DNA of 64,000 nt, from contig JALLLT010000001.1 in assembly GCA_025266875.1 (NCBI GenBank), positions 1,054,001 through 1,118,000 on the forward strand, written 5' to 3'. The notes under the pieces are model-generated. The model worked only from the letters and a program-made list of their open reading frames with translations, did not search any database and was not told the origin of the DNA. The stretch is from Fennellomyces sp. T-0311 (lineage: Eukaryota; Mucoromycota; Mucoromycetes; Mucorales; Lichtheimiaceae). A program made the translations under genes and the position numbers. The number at the start of each line of letters is the position of its first letter. Within the stretch, counting starts at the first letter, position 1. Positions 11,694 through 23,978 of the stretch are shown here, piece after piece.

Positions 11694-14600
11694 TTCGCAA
11701 AAAAGTCCAATTTGTTTTTTGCTGACTCAATCAGCGATCGGAATCGCTTGATGTATAGGAACAGATTATTGAGAACACACAGATGCATCCAAAGGTTTGG
11801 GTAGCTAATCGAACCAGAAACTGAGTAAAAAGGCGTTGTTGAAAGCAAGGTACCATTGACGAGTTTATGGGCTCATTCAGTGTTAGGATTTATGAGCGCA
11901 TAAACTCCTGCTAAACGAAAATAAGCCAAGACGCTTGAAATGGAAGAGCGCCAAATTTTTACCTGAAATCACCTTTACGTGGTTCTTTGGAGACTAATTT
12001 ACATCTATCAATGGAATATGCCTTTGAATTGCAGTCCTTAAAGTTATCGATAAGCAATATGATCCATTTTCTATATTTAAAACGAGCTATATAAAGAACA
12101 GCCATGACTAAGAAATAGTGGATCAGTCCCTGATCCAAGACGAGCTATGAGCTTGCCACTAACGGTGGTTATTCGTATCAAAAGGATCCGGCACCAATTT
12201 CGAACGCTCAAGGATGGTGAGATCCCCTCGCTTTTGTAGTAGGGTGATACAGATCTGTATCCGCATAAATCTTGATACAGAGAACTCACACATGCCAAGG
12301 CCTGGGCTGCTTTTCCGTGATGTGCGTTCTGTAGTGACTTGAAAGCATACCGGCGTGAAGGAGGACAACAGCGATGCTTGAGTATCAGAGAAAGATGGCG
12401 GTCTACTTGCGGAGCAGCAGAAAAATTTAGTAGTTGGAGCACTTGGGTGTCAATCGGATCAGGGGTGTACATTGTCTGATAGAAACATTCTGTTGCAATG
12501 CGCAATAAGAGTGGAGGCGCTTAATGTGGATTGGTCAATACGCCAATATATGGACTTCTACTGCGCACAACTCCTCGTTGGCTCTGTATTGAGGGGACGA
12601 AACAATGCTGTTCTACTACGTGCGAACACGTATCGAACCGTGCGGCTGCGCATCTCTTAATGAAGATGCTCATTTTTAATGACGGACAGGTGGTTAACAG
12701 ACATAATCACTGGATACTACAAGCTACTCAGGGTTTCGAGGTAGAAATGGGACGATAGACATTGATTTCTGAAATACTTTTCGAGAAGTTAAGAAAGTGT
12801 CTGAAAGTGTTTGATGTACCTCGCTCAAAACTCTGACTCTGACTCTCAAAAACTGATACGCTTGCTTCAAAAATCGGCATATCTGCTACGAAAGATATGT
12901 GTATGCTTCAAAGCAAAGTCGCGACGTGATCATATCAACAAAGCCCGAACATGTTGTTAAAGATCTAAACCAAGAATGGAATATCACAGCTACATACGTA
13001 TGGTGATACACCCTATAGTGCAAAAGTTATGACTTATTTTATGGAGGTAATAAACCTGCTCCTAAAGGTATTAGGTCTCTCCCTTGCGGTTCGAATGCTT
13101 CGTTACATTATTACAAAAGTACGATGAATTACGTGCTTGGAAAAAAACCATATATATAGGCGTAAAAAGAGCAGGTTCAATGTAGTTAGAGACGGAAGAT
13201 ACGTAGCGGGAATGGCCACTGCCATAGTTCCCTTGAGAGCCTTGCAGAATTGCGTATTTTATATATGATTCCTTCGGGGGAAGAGGTCAATTCTGGAATG
13301 AGTCGAGCGTTGCTTGACTCACCGCTTTGCTCGTTGTCATCTTGCGGGTGGACCAGGTTGTCGATCAGGTGCAGTACTCGAAGTAGAGGTGGCCCATTTA
13401 CTACGGATGGGACCAACATCTGAACGGGGGAGGCATTTCAGTGTATAACCTATCGGGTGGACGCCAGAATCAAGTTCGGGGACTGCACCGAACGCTTCCA
13501 GCAACTCTTGCATTTGTATATACATACTATAATTTACAGAAATCTGCTTTTAAAACTCCAATCGGCGATGTTATCCACTCTGCTGACCTTCTGTGTGTGA
13601 TGACAGCCCTTCAGTAACCTGGTGATACCCGGTGAGTTAATTGTGATTAGAGGAACCGACAATAGCAAATGCATTGAGAAGAGCTATGTGGCAACTCGTA
13701 ATAAAATATCACCTTTCTTAAATGATATGTACTTTGACATTAACGTCCTTTGGACGATGCATAGCGAGTACGAGTCATTCACGATGACAACGAAAAATTC
13801 ACTAATAGAAAAAGGTAATCTAGACTGAGTGTTTTTCATGGGTGTTTCTAAGGAGAAGAAACACGTTTCCTTACGCATGAAATCACGATGGAGTTTGTTC
13901 TACTTATTTCGATGTGTCTCCCGGAAAGTACCTTTCCAAGACACCAGAAGGTCGCGTTTTCCTCTTAACAAACAGTACGGCTTCAACTGATGTGTTGTAA
14001 TATTTAGTACTGCAATGTAATAATATGTTCTTGACAGAGAGCTAAGAGTGGGGGAAAAGATCACGGTTGCTGGTTTTGGCAGAACATGACGCGTGATATC
14101 CACAAACATTGGCCACGTCGTTCGTACAGGGATGACCGACATCCAACTTGCTTTCCGATCAGTTTTGCTTGACCGACCGGCGCGCAGCAAGCCGCACAAG
14201 AAGCTAACTTTGCGTAGAGTCGTCGTAGAAACACGTACCCAGTTTAATAAGAAAGCGCCTAAAAAGTTCTTTATGGGTGATAAGACTGATATAATGAGGG
14301 TGAGGGCTTTATAAAGGAGGTGGTGGCATTTTGCGCGAGTAAACAATGCTGGGATAATCATGGGTTGCTATCACGCGCGACAACACCTTTTTAATGTTTT
14401 GACTTTGTGCCAACTCTTCTTTTCTTTTCTTTTCCCAGTCATCGCCGGCGCCAGTGAAGTTTTATCTGGATATCCGATACTGCTTCTTGAGTTCTGACGT
14501 GTCGCTTGACCTCACGATCTTGTCGCACGGCCATTCCTGTACGTTAAGCAGGCCATTCATACGCCCTTCTGGGAGTAGCTGTTTGGTGACTGTAAGATCG

Positions 14601-15219
14601 GTAATTCTGATATCCAGATTACCACCACCGCATCTCTATTCGGGAGCGGCTTTAAGCCTTCAAAACTGTCTACACGACCGGCTCTTTCGGCGCTCGACGG
14701 TTACGACCGGACCAGAAAGCAAAGCATCCGGGAGCACGGCCACTGGAGGCGAGGTAACAAGAAATGAATGGATTAGAAAGATGCTTGTTTTGACATTTGC
14801 AAATAGGCCATCGATCGAACAAGACCGTCCTTTGTGCCAGTGTTCTCGTTTTGCCATATGATGATGATCGTCACTTGCTTGATTAAATATGATAGCGCCT
14901 CCACTTTTAAGTGGCAGATGACACATATAGACATATCTGATGGCTGAATAGTGATCATAACTACATTTTGCCTTTCCATAGCTGTTTGTGTAAATGAAGA
15001 CATCCATCTTATATATTTAGCAACTATTAAATTCGAATATATTTGTAAATACTTTGTTACCGAAGCACTAGAGCAGTTTACCATGTGTGGTTTAAAGCAA
15101 GCATCTCCTTGTAATATTGTGCGAAAAGTACCATACAAATTACTTTTGATCGGATACACTTTCATGTGGACATGAACGTTTGATAAAGTACTACCTAATC
15201 TGCAGCTGCAACGTCGTTT
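11694..15219. other. Gene-poor tract with protein-like fragments
   Basis: No intact gene. Open or protein-like stretches on the minus strand include 12077-12505 (142 codons, family not recognised), 13186-13525 (described separately) and about 14455-14640, which reads as LLPEGRMNGLLNVQEWPCDK before a stop. They have no convincing start or splice structure and look like remnants of former genes. Confidence 0.4.
13186..13525 (-). pseudogene. Possible small or decayed spliced gene, unknown
   Basis: Three protein-like blocks lie in order on the minus strand. The first starts at an ATG (MYIQMQELLEAFGAVPELDS). The second follows a CAG acceptor and reads MLVPSVVNGPPLLRVLHLID. The third follows a 3n+1 intron-like gap with GTGAGT and CCAG ends and reads ELTSSPEGIIYKIRN, ending at a stop. 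The junction between the first two needs an intron of about 30 nt or a frameshift. I recognise no family. It could be a short real gene or a relic; expression data would decide. Confidence 0.3.
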
Positions 15220-16034
15220 TCATTGGCTTCTGGTGCAGTGTGGTCTTGCGCGAGACTGCGCCTTTGGAATTGTAGGAATCACTCTATTCCCTGGAGCGAT
15301 ATACACCAATTCCGATACAGTCACTGCACTGTCCTCGAGAAGCTGTTTGTTTGCTGCCTTTACAGCTTCATAAACTACTCCATTATTTAGCTTTTTTATT
15401 CGCTACTGACAGCACAACCAATTATTTTCTCATCTTGAGTTTTGATTTGCTCGAGATCATAATTGGCCACACGCAATGGGTTGATTTCAACCAATACTGC
15501 CGTATGTGATCTGCCCCCCCCCCAATAGCCGTGCAGTCTTTTACGATGTTGCAACCACGAATCTCGTTCTCCATTAGCGTCGGGTATATCTTCTTACCAT
15601 GGCTCTAGACATTCGAACTTTAGAACCATTTCGCTCAACTCCATATACGCTTACATTGCAAACATGTCCGTATTTCGACCAATGCATACTTGACTGGTAC
15701 GTATCATATTTTATAGCAAAGTAGAGCCGCACCCAATGACTTTTAGAGCTAGATGAAACAGTGGATGAATGAAAATCGTCTTGGAAAACTTGTAAGTAGC
15801 AGCTACAATCGCAGTTTTAGTCTAATGATACCATCTTCTGCCGCAAGTGGTGAGATTAGGACCGGAAGATGAAGCCTGTTAGACTTTCCAAGCCGATTAC
15901 ACCGATCTAGGAGTGTACCCTGCCCGATATTCGCATCCTATAAGTAGACTTACCTTCAAAGAATCATATGGAGCTAATTCAGGGGTAAACAAATTGACTT
16001 CCTGCGATTCTCGATTTGAACTGGCAGCGGAATC
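15220..16034 (-). pseudogene. Relic of an adenylate-forming (AMP-binding) enzyme
   Basis: Minus-strand fragments match the C-terminal part of the adenylation domain seen in fungal AMP-binding/reductase-like proteins. EVNLFTPELAPYDSLK (15954-16034) resembles the 'GDLF.P...Y..LGR' region. HGKKIYPTLMENEIR followed by GCNIVKDCTAIGGG (about 15480-15605) is the 'NGEK..P.PMEd.IR' block. The frame then breaks at a run of ten G (plus-strand C, 15514-15523) and resumes as RSHTAVLVEINPLRVANYDL. A further break follows before VVYEAVKAANKQLLEDSAVT and IPTIPKAQS, the usual 'P.t.KGtv.R' end. Stops and two frame changes make an active gene unlikely. A sequencing error in the G run could explain one break, but not the missing N terminus. 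Confidence 0.6.
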
Positions 16035-17641
16035 GGTCTAAATGTCTTTGATCACGCTTATGTAGTGACCAGCGATTGGATCCCCTTTGATATATATAGG
16101 AACGCTTTTGTAGAGAATTTTATAGGCACATCCAATGTGAAGCAAATTAAAGTATTGGCGACAGAGGAAACGTTTATGTCGACATGTGCGATTCTCGTTT
16201 TTTGTTAGTATACCAAAAGATTGGCCCAGGTGAGGGCCTGTTTTACTACGTTCAGTGCATAGTTTCGATCAGGAGCAATAGGGGCAGCTTAGTTTATATT
16301 GCTAGATAATTTGGGGCCAAGATATGGCCGAAAGTACATAGTTTTGGAAGGAATTGTCAAAAGGCAGGCTGTGGAAATAGAAAATAGGAAAACAAGGCAA
16401 AATGAAAATGCCACAAGTGAAAAGATGTAGGAGATGGAAAGTACTGTATGAAAAAGCTTACGAAATCACCTTTAATACATAATTCAACATAAAAGCTCCA
16501 TAGTACATGGTTATTACCTAGAAACAGTAGCAACAGATAATAGCTACATAGTCATTATTTTTTACAGTAGTATCTCTTTTCTTACTATGCTGTTGTTAGA
16601 TCCATCCGCTTATAGAAGCCTTACTAATTCTTACAACGGAAACCCCAACTATTGAAGTATCTCAGACTAACTTTCAAGAGCCTAGCGGTGTGAAACTGTG
16701 CAGCTTGCCAATTTTTTGAATGGGTACGTACGTACAAGAACTTTAAAACAGATGCACGTATTTTTTAAATGGACATATTGCGTTTGAGAGCGTATGTTAA
16801 ATTTATCAAACAATATTTTTTCAACCTTTAGTCCGTATTACGAAAATTAGAGGTTCTTTGCCTCATTTCCACCTAAATGCTCTGCAATGAAAGTTGCAAA
16901 TGCTACCGCAAATTACTATCAGTTTTTAAAAATATGTGCTTGAAAAGTGCTGACGTTAATGAGGGTTGCAATCATCGATGTTGCAATTAACGGGATTTAA
17001 CTTTATTGAACCGGCAGAATTGCCTGAATAGTTGGAGGACGTATAGTATCCTTTCCTTTGTTCTGATCATGCAGATCTGAAGATATCTTTACATCTGCGC
17101 TGCAATGTAATGACTGCACTGACATGTTAGGGGAGTTCAGTGAACGTCGATAAGATCATAAACATGAAAGAAAGCGAACCGGGAATTCGATTATTTTTTA
17201 CACAAAAGGCTTTTATGCCTTTTTCAAATAAAAGTACAATTAACTTGTTACGCACATATGGAAAAAGATTTCTCTTATGTTTATGATCTTAAGAAGGATA
17301 ACAAAGCTCCCCTGTTATTGGAGTCACATTTCTGTTTTGTTGAGTTTAACAAGTGTAAGCAAATTGTTATGTATAGGATGTAACTTAGCCTCAGGTCAAA
17401 TATCCAATTATCGTCGTTGGGAAAGCATATGTAGTACTTTAGACTGGTAAATATCTTCATACAAACACTTTTATATTTTAAAAATGGTTCAAAAATGGAA
17501 AAAAGATCTATCGGTCAGGGAAACCCTGTCTATCTAGATTAGAACGAGCATATAGGATACACTGGTGGGGATAAAAAAAATTACAAGGTGGAATATACAG
17601 GAAAAAGATGAACGGAATATGGCGGTATCAAAAAAAACCTT
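16035..17641. other. Intergenic region with no supported gene
   Basis: AT-rich, with only short frames. It contains one copy (about 17130-17160) of a sequence also found near 30580. The last 100 bases are probably the 3' end of the acyl-CoA oxidase transcript. Confidence 0.5.
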
Positions 17642-20044
17642 TTAGAGCTTAGCCGCCTGCACGCTGCCAGCAGCCTTCAAACCATCGTGCACAAGGGGCT
17701 TAATAAACTCTTCGTAGCCAGCGACAACCTTAGTTTGGTTCAATGGTTCCGACTCAGCCATTTGCGTGTATGCCTGGTAAACCTTGCCGTCGTAGCGACC
17801 AAGTGCAGAGTGGAGATAGTAATCAGGAAGAGCAAAGGCATCAACCAAAGCAACGGCGTTGGGGCGGACTTCTTCCAGCAAGGTAATCACCTGCTTCTTC
17901 AACATAGCAGCCTGCTCGGAGCTGAAATAGCCAGAGGTGAGGAACTCAGCCAACTCCTTCTCCATGGTGTTCAAAGCGAAGAGCGAGGCCATGGTGCGGA
18001 GGACCTTGAGGGTTTCGCGGTTCTCAGGCTTAGCGAGGGTTTCGTCGTTCTGGAGGGACACAATGAAAGTGCGGACCAACATGAACTGGCAGTGGGCGCG
18101 CGAGATACGGTTGATCTCGACAAGCATCGAGTTCCACGAGCGACCCTCACGATCGATTTGTTCGGCGACCTGGGCGATACCATAGGCAGCGCGGAAACCA
18201 AAGGCCGAGAGGATCAATTCAGGGTTGAGCAAATCAGCGCCAGTGGTGGCAGGGCACTTGGCTTTGGGGTTCTGCAAGTACTGAAGGAGGTAGTTGACAG
18301 TGTGGTTGTATTCGGAGGGAACAGCCTTGCCAGCAACAACGTTGCGGAAGGTCTTCAACAAGTAACGGGCAGTTTGCTGAGTCAAGATGTAGTTATCACC
18401 TTCCCACTAAGAAATGATGCAATCAGCATTATGTTCCTCTCCGACTGTCCGACAATCCTAACTTACGGTAGCGTTGGGGAGATAATCCTGGTAGAACTGA
18501 CCAAGGCCAGAGAACATGCTGTAACCGTGACCACCGCAAGCGCGGCGGCAGTCTTCAATTGCTTCAACAGCCATGGTCGTGGTGAGGGACTTCAAGCCTG
18601 AGGAGCTTGCGTGCAAATCAGCAAGCAAGTTGAAGTTACCCTTGGCCATTTCAGCCTGGTTCAAGTCGTACAGACGCATCATGTCACGACCAGTGAAGAA
18701 GCAGGCATAGGCAGCGGCGATGGTGGGCAAAAGACGGTATTGCTGCATGGTGTAATCCAAAACTGGGGACTCGATGACGCTGTTGTCCCACTTGCGAGGG
18801 CTGGCGGCATCGACGAACTGCTTGCGGACAGCCGAGTAACGGACGGCAACGGTGGCGGCTCTGGCAATTGCCATGCGGACACCTAAACGTTGCACACGAA
18901 AAGATAAACAAAAACTCTCAACATTATCCCTATCCCTCCTTACCCAAGACAATGTTGGCGCGAACGAAGACCATGGTGCCGTAGGAGAGCTTGGCATTTG
19001 GTGGTTTCACGTATTCACCAGATCCAGGCTTAACCTGGGAGTACTTGGCCAAGAACGAGATGTGAGGGACACGGTAGTGATCGAACATGATGAAACCGTT
19101 GTCGACGGTGTTGAAGCCGAACTTGGGACCAATATCACCAACAGTGATGCCAGGCAAAGGTGTGTGGTCCTCAAGGCTACGGATCTGCACACAGAAGGGA
19201 TGAGGTCCGAAGTCCTTGCCGTTCAAAATGAGACGGGCCATGACGATAGCATGGTTGGCAGCCTTGCCGAGACCGCCGATCCACCATTTGGCAGAGGTCA
19301 AAGTAGGCGAATGGATCTCAAATTCGTTGGTCTCGTTGATATAGGTAGCAGTGGTCTCCAAACCCTGGACGTTCGAACCGTGGCCAACCTAAATATATCC
19401 ATAATCCAATGAGTTTACTTTCTCCCTCTAGTAACCTGGCAATAACAAACCTCGGTCTGGGCATAGCAACCAATGATATGGTGGTTCAAGGCACGCTCGA
19501 GGAAGAGCTTCTTCTGCTCGTCAGTGGTCTGGTTCTTCAAAGTAGGGATGAACATGCTGTAGTGGAGGGTGAACTGGTAGCAAGTTAAATTAGCACACGT
19601 GAAACCATTATCGCGGGAAACACGATTGACTTACGGGAGTAGAGAGGTCATACAAGAAGTTGGCGATGGAAACGTCAGTCTCGTCCCAGTTCTGTTCCCT
19701 GATTGAATAGAAAAATGACAGAAATTAGCATATGATTGTATCACAGAACAGTGATGCATTTACTTTGTGAGCTGGATGAGACGGTTGTCCTTCCACAGCG
19801 AAGAAGCAATCTTCTCGGGACGGCTGTGGTGGTAGCGGCCGGATTTGTCGAAGGCGGGCTCGCTCTCGAGGACGTCGAGAACCTTATCCATCTTCTTAAG
19901 CCATTCCTCGGTGTACATGAACTTTGACAGCTCTTTGACATCGAAGGTAGCCTTGGCACGTTCGGCGGCCAAAAGCAAGTCGCCGTCGGGGCCCTTGGGT
20001 GGGAGGTTAGGGAATTTCGTAGGGACGTTATTGTTGAAGGCCAT
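17642..20044 (-). CDS. POX1: Peroxisomal acyl-CoA oxidase
   Basis: Six exons (19764-20044, 19635-19698, 19451-19573, 18944-19388, 18467-18882, 17642-18406) give about 697 aa, the usual size. The enzyme carries out the first step of peroxisomal beta-oxidation: FAD-dependent oxidation of acyl-CoA to trans-2-enoyl-CoA with release of hydrogen peroxide. Seen: [20 protein letters not shown] (flavin/acyl-CoA domain), [55 protein letters not shown] and [20 protein letters not shown]. The protein ends in AKL, a type 1 peroxisomal targeting signal. All introns are 60-65 nt with GT-AG ends. The TATA-like TTATATAA lies 57 nt upstream of the start. Confidence 0.96.
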
Positions 20045-20100
20045 TTCTGAAGTGAGGAAGGAAAGTTTCGAAGGGTTGCAAAAAGGCGGGGAAACTGAGA

Positions 20101-20108
20101 TTATATAA
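20101..20108 (-). promoter_or_regulatory. TATA box of the acyl-CoA oxidase gene
   Basis: TTATATAA (palindromic) 57 nt before the start codon on the minus strand, the usual spacing for a fungal TATA promoter. Confidence 0.5.
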
Positions 20109-21271
20109 GGATCGGATATTCAATGCATTTCGCTTTAGTAATGCGCTACCGCTGCTCGGTCGAACTTCCCAAGGCAATTCTTTGTGTCAGCAGGATCACA
20201 AAAACTAGCCCCGCCAAAAGTGTGGAGAAAAAAAACGTATCATTATATTTTACTTGGCCATCGCACAATGCATCGATTTACTTCATATAGAATCGATCAA
20301 GAGGGTATTTTGGATCAGATAAGCAGCAACCAGTATTACTCTATTTTTTCCGGGAAAATCACTTTTTCCGTGGGATCCCAAGCCAGCTCCAAGTGACAAA
20401 TCTTATACATATTTCACTCCAGAAACAGCCGTCGGCTTGTGCAACCGGCAATGCCATCATATAATACTCCAATTCAGCTTACACCCCGCCTTAAATAGCT
20501 TTTCCTACAGTCAATTGCATCACACGTTTGCGCTGTACAGCTCCCAACGCCACAAAAAGCCGGTCTCTTGGGTCCAGTGGGCGCACTCAATTTTGGTTTC
20601 CACGGTGATCGTGTTGTCATGAAGCAGTGTGGAGAACCACAACAGACTACTCTCCGTGCGCACAGGGCAATCACATGCCAGCCGAAGGCCTGTCGTTTGT
20701 AACCAATTAAATGTGAAAATGAAAAAGTCGTATGATCGAACTACAGATAGACATTGTCAGCTTCATAGATCAAAAGGCTTGTGCAGCATGACAGCATAGG
20801 TGGCCTGCTTGACTTCACATGCACTTTGTATGAAAAAAGATCAAGTTGATAGATGATGGATACCAGGGGGTCTTAGTTGGGCGCTCCTTGAACCCATCAG
20901 TCATGGAGTTGTACGCTAGTGGATACTTGGTCACATCCTTGGCTGTATGATAATCATATTGTTGTGACGGGCTGTCTTCATAGAAATGCATCAGACTCCA
21001 CCTGCTTTCAACATTCTATGAATTCTACTACGGTATCCAAGTTTTACTACCGATAAGGTGCTCGGACACTACGTATCTATCGCCTGCTTACCCCTGAAAA
21101 AAGATGATACGGCCGTGGACCTCTTTTAAACGTCGCTCCCCGTAAACTTTCATTGTTGGTGGAAAGGCCACTGATGTCATGGCGGAGTCTTGCAAGCGCA
21201 GCGGCACACGCGTAATCTCTCCTTGTCCTGCTGCAGGCGCCCCCTTCCCAAAACGTTGATTTCTCGAGACA
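20109..21271. other. Intergenic region with protein-like minus fragments
   Basis: Lies between the divergent acyl-CoA oxidase and SLP2 genes. Two minus-strand stretches read like exons: about 20840-21000, containing MHFYEDSPSQQYDYHTAKDV and YPLAYNSMTDGFKERP, and about 20515-20700, containing SSLLWFSTLLHDNTITVETK and ending WELYSANV before a stop. A GTATCC donor after the first and a CGACAG acceptor before the second would join them across about 150 nt. No family is recognised. It may be an unannotated small gene or a relic. Confidence 0.35.
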
Positions 21272-22905
21272 ATGCAATCCGTGCAGCGATCACGCGTGTT
21301 AATCCGAACACCTTTTACTACCTCCCGTTTAATAGCACAGAACACAGCGCTCAAGGTAAATTCGCCAGTTATTTAAATTGCGGAATTCACACATTATATA
21401 GTCAGCAGCTTGTCAGCGCGCGCGGTTATACAGCGGTTATGGCTATAACAACGATTACGATTCCTATGGTGCACCAACACAATTTGGATCTAGTTCTGGA
21501 TCAGGTTGGGGTGGCATGGAGCGCAAGTCATTACCACGAAACACGGTATGAAATGTCAGCAAAAAAAAAGTAGAGACGCCCTTCTGTTGACCACCAATGT
21601 TCCTAGATCATTAAATTCGTTCCGCAACAAGAAGCATGGATTGTTGAGCGCATGGGTAAATTCCATCGCATGCTCGAGCCAGGTCTCAATATTTTGGTAC
21701 CTATAATTGACCGTATAAAGTACGTCAAGAGCCTCAAGGAGACTGCCATTGAAGTACCCAGCCAGAGTGCTATTACGCAAGGTAAGTTCATTTTGGGAGT
21801 AGGACAAGGTGGAAAAGACGCTGATACGGATCAATACAAGATAACGTCACCCTGGAACTTGATGGCGTCTTGTATTACCGCATCATGGACCCTTTCAAGG
21901 TTTGTTTATCTATGATACAACCGAAACTTTACATGGATGATGAATATCTGACGCTATTGCGACTCTAGGCCTCATATGGTGTAGAGGATGCCGAATTCGC
22001 TATAACACAGCTTGCACAAACTACCATGCGTGCCGAGATAGGTCAAATGACTCTGGATCGCACCTTAGCAGAACGGGCCCACTTGAATGCGAACATTGTT
22101 GACGCAATTAACTCCGCAGCCGAGGACTGGGGAATTCAATGCCTTCGATACGAGATCCGTATGTTTATCTGCCGGTGATAATGCACTGTATCAGTTAGCT
22201 AATTAAGCTTTTTAAGGTGATATTCATCCTCCTGCAAAGGTGGTTGAATCTATGCACCAGCAGGTCTCAGCCGAACGTACTAAGCGTGCACAAATTCTGG
22301 AATCGGAAGGTATAAAAAGTATATATGAAACCAGAGAAGCTTCTGATTCCTATTCCCTATATAGGTGCCCGGCAAGCAGCAATCAACGTAGCTGAAGGTC
22401 GCAAGCAGGCAACGATTTTAGCATCAGAAGCCGACAAGGCTGAGCAGATCAACAAAGCATCTGGTGAGGCCGAAGCGATCTTGCTTCGTGCAGAAGCTTC
22501 TGCAAAGGGTATCGAAAAGGTTGCTATGGCAATTAGCCGGAACCGTGGTACCGATGCAGTTTCCATGACAGTCGCTGAGAAGTATGTGGATGCATTCGGA
22601 AAGATGGCGAAGGAAGGAACTACTATGATTGTCCCTGCTTCTGCAAATGATGCCGCTTCAATGGTCGCTCAGGTAAAATTACATGTGCACTAAAAAAATT
22701 TTTCTGCGATTTCTCACTCTGGAACAATGATTAGGCTTTGTCGATTTACAATAATATTAATAAGCCGAAAGCGTCCCAGAAACCCCAACTGCCACCAACT
22801 TCAACTGATGACCCTGAAAAGTCAATCAAAGAAGAAATGACAAAGGATCTTGTCGACGCCGCCGAACGTGAATCATCATTCCAAGAACCTCGTGAATCAT
22901 CATAA
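21272..22905 (+). CDS. Stomatin-like protein 2 (mitochondrial SPFH protein)
   Basis: Eight exons (21272-21355, 21402-21545, 21607-21781, 21841-21899, 21969-22158, 22217-22309, 22365-22672, 22735-22905) give about 407 aa. Known role: scaffold of the inner mitochondrial membrane that forms large oligomers and organises cardiolipin-rich areas and respiratory complexes. The first exon ([20 protein letters not shown]) is Arg/Ser/Thr-rich without acidic residues, a typical presequence, and this decided the start. A Gly/Tyr-rich linker follows, then the band-7/SPFH domain: [54 protein letters not shown] and [17 protein letters not shown] long Ala/Glu coiled coil ([20 protein letters not shown]) comes next, with an acidic tail. 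Intron 1 is only 46 nt. Confidence 0.95.
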
Positions 22906-23978
22906 AAAAACATAGATTGGCACCATTAAAAATAATGATCCTGCTATAAAAAGATTTTTCATGCGTTATTGACAGAACAAGCAGCGTCATCCGCATCAGC
23001 AGCAAAAATTAAAAGAGAAAGTGATCCCCAATCGTGCATCACAAGAGAGAAATGGCTGAGTGATCAAAAGGACAAGGGGCGTATGAAATACACTACACTA
23101 AACAAGGATGCCATTATGGATGAGTTTACTTGGCAAGGCTTTATCATCTGAAATGGTTATAATATGCAATGTATGCTAACAACCTGCAGCTGAAGAAGAA
23201 TCATGCGAATGAGGTATTTCATGGCGTAAACTGCTCAAGGCAGGGGATCTTGCCAAGAAACCTGGGCTATAATAGCAGTCCTCTTTTGGTGATACCCTTT
23301 GTGGCATAACGTCGGTGGTGACTCACCATCACCCTTTGGCCAGGTGTGGCAACGACTCTGGTCATGAGGATTGGAGTTACACTATTTGGGGGCGAAAGCC
23401 TAATTAAGCCGACCCGGCTGAGGAGCGATCATTTGTGAGATGACATGGGCAAAGCCGGTCTCTCCTATCTGCCAACCACATAGGCTGTCAAACAAGACAA
23501 GTGCGGCAAAGCCGCTTTTGGGGGGCCGCGCAAAAAGCGGACTTGTACAAAGGAAAGTACCCAATCGTCTAGAGCTTTCAAAATGCAAGCGGATAATCCA
23601 GGAGCCCGAACCTTGGAAGGCCCGCTCCATGCGGTTTGCCTTTTTCATACAATATGTGCGAAAGGATTGAACAAGAACAAGATCTCGCTCATTTATTGTA
23701 ACCATTGTTTTACATGCATAAATAAGCTTTCTTTCATAATCGAGTTGCCCCGTTTCGATCGATAATGTACACATGACGGGCAGAATGTTAATATACAAAG
23801 AAATAGATAGAAGGTTAAAGGGGAATGCGGGAATTGTGTGTGAGCGCGACTATAGAGTGTAAAATGGAAGGTTGATAATAATAGTAAATAACAAGAGGAT
23901 GCTGGCGATGAAAAAAGGTATATGGAATGTTGATTTTGTGTGTGCGTTGTGTTGTGAATAATGTTGCGGATGAGGTTT
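22906..23978. other. Convergent intergenic region
   Basis: Lies between the 3' ends of SLP2 (+) and the small serine-rich gene (-). The part around 23200-23700 is more GC-rich than its surroundings and has an 8-bp hairpin (CCGCTTTT / AAAAGCGG, 23512-23540) and a long minus-strand frame (23400-23798) without a recognised domain. It could be an old mobile-element remnant, but no terminal repeats or transposase motif were found. Confidence 0.35.

Noticed and set aside
12077..12505. 142-codon minus-strand frame
   Set aside because: Protein-like in places but without family, promoter or splice support, in a tract of relics.
13085..13105. GCGGTTCGAATGC, resembling a tRNA T-arm
   Set aside because: No acceptor stem, D-arm or anticodon arm could be folded around it on either strand.
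17687..18601. Long plus-strand open frame (304 codons)
   Set aside because: It is the antisense shadow of the acyl-CoA oxidase exons, whose reading matches a known family over its full length.
23512..23540. Hairpin CCGCTTTT / AAAAGCGG resembling a bacterial terminator
   Set aside because: The surrounding genes are fungal, where such hairpins do not end transcription; more likely a repeat remnant.
23400..23798. 132-codon minus-strand frame in a GC-richer patch
   Set aside because: No domain, leader, terminal repeats or transposase motif. Kept only as a note on composition.
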